Shown here: piece after piece, positions 14,254-15,751 of the stretch
Numbering within the stretch: the stretch's first letter is position 1
Layout: every line of letters begins with the position of its first letter
DNA from: Chloroflexota bacterium
GTDB taxonomy: Bacteria; Chloroflexota; Dormibacteria; CF-121
Direction of reading: 5' to 3'
NCBI GenBank assembly: GCA_005881235.1
Contig: VBEQ01000042.1
Location: forward strand, 1-15,751
DNA: 15,751 nucleotides
Program-made: the position numbers and the translations under genes
Notes under the pieces: model-generated
Databases searched by the model: none
What the model saw: the letters and a program-made list of their open reading frames with translations, nothing else
Told to the model about the DNA's origin: nothing

Positions 14254-15751
14254 CAGGCTGAACCCGTCCTAAGCATCTCACGCTGGACGCTATCGACGAT
14301 TGAATTTTGCGAGAGGTCGAACAGCCCGTAGTACCGTCCACCAAGGCGTTCCGCCAGGTCGCCACACACGTTGAAGGCGTAGGCGCCGTAGAGGCTCGTC
14401 ACGCGGTTCCGCGGATACCCCGGCTGGCTGCCGAAGTCCCGGGTGGAGTCGATCACCATCGCGCGCACGCCTTCCTGTTTGATCTGGCCGGCCATGCGCT
14501 GCGCTTCGAGCAGCGGCTCCTCGCCGAAGAGGCTGATGTTGCCGCGGCCGTCACTGATCAGCACCAGTAGCGGATAGACCTGGGGATCTCGGAGGCGCTC
14601 CGTCTTGATCAATTTCAAGCCGGTCATCAAGCCATGGGTGAGTGGCGTGGTGCCTCCGATGCTGAGCCGTTCCAGGCGGCGCTCGGCGAGGTCCACGCTC
14701 GAAGTCGGGCGCAGGACGACCCGGGCGTTGCGCCCGCTGAACGCGACGAGCGCCACCTTATCGCGACGGACGTAGGCATGCCGGAGTAAGGACAGGATCG
14801 CGCCCTTGGTGGCGAGCATGCGCTGCTCCGCGTCCATCGAGGCGGAGGCGTCGACCACGAAGACGATCAGGTTGCCAGTCTTGCGCTCGCGAACTTTCTG
14901 GCGCAGATCCTGGCTCTCCAGCTGGAGCTGGTTGACGGCATCGGGCGTGGCCAGCCGGCGGCTGAGCTGATACGGCGCAGCCGCTCGGACGGTCGCATCG
15001 AACGCGACATCGGTAACCTTCTCCGCCTGCGAACTGCGCACGTAGCGCCCACGCTTGGTCTCGCTCTTCGTCGAGGTCCGCTTGCCCGCCGCGCGTCGCG
15101 CCTGCCGCTCGCGTGGCAGGTCCAACTTCTTGACAGTGAAGGTCCGCAGCTGAATGACCGCGTCCGATTCCGGCTCGATCGCCTCGTTCGTCGGCGACTC
15201 GCGTGATTCCGACGTCGTCCATCCTTCGTTGGATTCGCCGCCCGACGCCCCTTCTTGCTGCGTTACATCGCTTCGAACGGAGGGGGCCGTCTCGTTCGGC
15301 GCGGCGGCCTGGATCTGCGCCAGCTGCTCGGCGGCGCGTGAGGCGAGCTCCTGAACCTGCGCCCGTTTGTCGCTCAGCGGCTCGCGGCGCCGGTGCGCCA
15401 ACGCGAGTTCCAGGGCCTCGAGCACGTCCGGCAGCTCGACGACCGGCCCGCCGCGGAGGGCGCAGATCGCGCGCGCCGTGCGGGCGACCACCAGGTCGGC
15501 CCGGTGACCGGCTACGGAGCCATCGAGGCAGAGCCTGGCGATGAGCGTCCGGATCGCTTCGGGCAGCGAAACGCGCATCAGGCGATCGGTTGCCGCCTGC
15601 AACAGGGCGCGCAGCCGAGCCTCCCCTTCGGCCGAGGCCTGGTGAACGGCGTGCGGGCTCTGCAGGAAATCGCGCTCGAGCTCCATGACCCGCATCCGCT
15701 CGTCGATGTCGGTGAGCGTGACGACGTCAACGCACAACCCGAAGCGGTCCA
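14253..15751 (-). CDS. Magnesium/cobalt chelatase subunit D-like (AAA remnant + von Willebrand A domain), N-terminus outside window
   Basis: The frame is open through the window edge; the first visible residues, DRFGLCVDVVTLTDIDER, are the AAA sensor region that follows NPEEGxLRPQLL in ChlD/BchD, so the ATPase core lies outside. Then come the AAA lid (to about residue 120), an acidic, Ser/Glu/Gln-rich linker (about 145-195), a basic patch (RERQARRAAGKR) and a C-terminal VWA domain. Its MIDAS motif is complete: DASAS in VFVVDASASM, Thr in GGTTPL, Asp in SDGRGN. In the family the VWA domain contacts the I-subunit ring and the catalytic chelatase subunit. The stop overlaps the start of the chlI-like gene. 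An apparent TTG start at 15737 is internal and is not the true start. Confidence 0.87.
   Translation of the reverse strand, partial: DRFGLCVDVVTLTDIDERMRVMELERDFLQSPHAVHQASAEGEARLRALLQAATDRLMRVSLPEAIRTLIARLCLDGSVAGHRADLVVARTARAICALRGGPVVELPDVLEALELALAHRRREPLSDKRAQVQELASRAAEQLAQIQAAAPNETAPSVRSDVTQQEGASGGESNEGWTTSESRESPTNEAIEPESDAVIQLRTFTVKKLDLPRERQARRAAGKRTSTKSETKRGRYVRSSQAEKVTDVAFDATVRAAAPYQLSRRLATPDAVNQLQLESQDLRQKVRERKTGNLIVFVVDASASMDAEQRMLATKGAILSLLRHAYVRRDKVALVAFSGRNARVVLRPTSSVDLAERRLERLSIGGTTPLTHGLMTGLKLIKTERLRDPQVYPLLVLISDGRGNISLFGEEPLLEAQRMAGQIKQEGVRAMVIDSTRDFGSQPGYPRNRVTSLYGAYAFNVCGDLAERLGGRYYGLFDLSQNSIVDSVQREMLRTGSA

Overview
High-GC bacterial DNA (roughly 65% G+C by eye). The gene content is chromosomal: respiratory cytochromes, the hrcA/grpE/dnaJ chaperone set, lepA-hemW and a ChlI/ChlD-type metal chelatase. 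The CvpA-trypsin protease resembling mycobacterial MarP, the leaderless-looking promoters (TANNNT about 6 bases before the start codon) and the codon bias suggest an actinobacterial, Chloroflexota or Dormibacterota-like organism. The phylum is an inference and cannot be settled from this window.

Layout. 1-1965 (+): the C-terminal part of a bc-type cytochrome b, overlapping by 4 bases a divergent cytochrome bd subunit I-like protein. 1970-7001 (-): a compact stress and redox block, read hrcA, grpE, (178-bp palindromic element), dnaJ, a two-helix mini membrane protein, [2Fe-2S] ferredoxin, a 37-aa chimeric mini-ORF, a second identical ferredoxin, and a MarP-like membrane serine protease. Most junctions in its downstream half are TGATG stop/start overlaps. 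7004-7058: a divergent control region with a CIRCE operator. 7059-7691 (+): a FrnE/DsbA-like oxidoreductase whose first active-site Cys codon is an in-frame TGA followed by a bSECIS-like hairpin, so a probable selenoprotein. 7688-8755 (-) and 8786-10078 (+): an ArsR-type regulator and a divergent MFS exporter sharing a palindromic operator. 10013-12931 (-): hemW and a lepA broken by an internal deletion/frameshift. 12951-13192: terminator, a 50-aa acidic small protein and a palindromic operator. 13222-15751 (-): ChlI- and ChlD-like chelatase subunits, the latter cut by the window edge.

How the genes may work together. The minus-strand block couples protein quality control (HrcA, GrpE, DnaJ, protease) to electron transfer (ferredoxins), and the probable selenoprotein disulfide oxidoreductase shares its control region with hrcA. 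This points to a redox/heat-stress module under HrcA. HemW (heme trafficking) and the chelatase subunits (tetrapyrrole metallation) fit the heme-dependent cytochromes but lie in separate transcription units. The strongest points for follow-up are the UPFC selenoprotein with its SECIS-like hairpin, the exact ferredoxin duplication with its in-frame chimeric junction, the palindromic element lying where dnaK often sits, and the disrupted lepA.
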